This document shows positions 63,819 to 64,000 of a stretch of 64,000 nucleotides of DNA, piece by piece. Made by a program: the position numbers and the translations under genes. The DNA lies in contig NZ_JAUSQU010000001.1 of assembly GCF_030811455.1 (NCBI RefSeq), positions 7,192,001-7,256,000 on the forward strand, written 5' to 3'. The notes under the pieces are model-generated. The model was not told the origin of the DNA, ran no database searches, and saw only the letters and a list, made by a program, of their open reading frames with translations. Source of the DNA: Streptosporangium lutulentum (GTDB lineage Bacteria; Actinomycetota; Actinomycetes; Streptosporangiales; Streptosporangiaceae). Positions within the stretch are counted from its first letter, which is position 1; each line of letters begins with the position of its first letter.

Positions 63819-64000
63819 CTGGAGATCCGCGACATCGAGATCTTCCTGGCGCCGGCCGAGAGGCCGCATGCCGACCGTACGGCGGAGCGGCCGCACGTGT
63901 CGGCCGCTCAAAGGAAGATCAACGTGCCGCGCGTCGGCCTGGTCGGCGACACCACGACAGCCGACGCGGGCGGACGATCTCAGTCGGGCAGCGGTCCCAG
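63819..64000 (+). pseudogene. LysR-type regulator relic (copy 2), runs off window
   Basis: The frame from 63819 reads LEIRDIEIFLAPAERPHADR then TAERPHVSAAQRKI, aligning with the LysR start in copy 1 but with Leu-to-Pro changes in the helices and loss of the HTH consensus. CTG stands where ATG would be. It looks decayed, though the 3' part is outside the window. Confidence 0.6.

Overview
The window is high-GC DNA with abundant GTG and TTG starts and ATGA/GTGA gene overlaps. Gene content and order point to a mycelial actinobacterium, most likely Streptosporangiales (Streptosporangium/Nonomuraea-like; an inference). From 1 to about 39 kb it follows a backbone shared by Streptomyces (SCO3547-SCO3580 region) and Mycobacterium (Rv3646c-Rv3682 region): hppA, anti-sigma factor, bldG, a DUF1998 helicase, TadE-like genes, cspA, the Tad/Flp pilus genes, ssd, 6C RNA, acs, nhaA, marP, nth, crp, two Get3/ArsA-like ATPases, wblA and a class A PBP.

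The main anomaly is at 9912-15903. A 5,992-bp element is inserted inside tadA, the Tad pilus ATPase gene, at the codons of its conserved His-box (GHEGGCGT|LHANT). The two halves lie at 15901-16787 (N-terminal) and 9320-9911 (C-terminal). Removing the insert and keeping one AAG restores an uninterrupted 491-codon tadA. The insert carries two overlapping tyrosine-recombinase genes (427 and 827 aa, Tn554-like layout), an AlbA_2/Schlafen-type 460-aa protein, and an antisense 137-aa orphan gene. A 13-bp end sequence occurs twice at its right side, so it may be a recombinase-bearing element plus a roughly 0.5-kb satellite stacked at one site.

Region by region: 1-4.4 kb signalling and helicase; 4.7-9.9 kb Tad pilins and platform proteins around cspA; 9.9-15.9 kb the insert; 15.9-18 kb tadA N-half and ssd, then 6C RNA; 18.9-25.4 kb Fic-like protein, acs, nhaA, holin-like, epoxide hydrolase-like and DUF309 genes; 25.4-34.1 kb marP, HEAT, Nudix, nth, crp, MBL, Nudix, RidA, DUF4177 and the ATPase pair; 34.5-39.3 kb wblA, PBP, yqeY, phosphoesterase and tRNA-Pro(CGG). 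From 39.5 kb the content is more accessory: small enzymes, a methyltransferase, a complete kdp potassium operon with two tiny membrane peptides (44-52.4 kb), a second lysA coupled to a 53-aa membrane peptide, a DrrAB-like ABC operon, and a decaying right end (59-64 kb) with duplicated VOC/LysR modules and pseudogenes.

A recurrent local feature is tandem duplication of intercistronic junctions. At kdpC/kdpD (63-bp units) and at the ABC ATPase/permease junction (45-51 bp) the repeats copy the ribosome-binding site plus start codon in frame. A third junction, between the TadE genes, holds 57-60-bp repeats.
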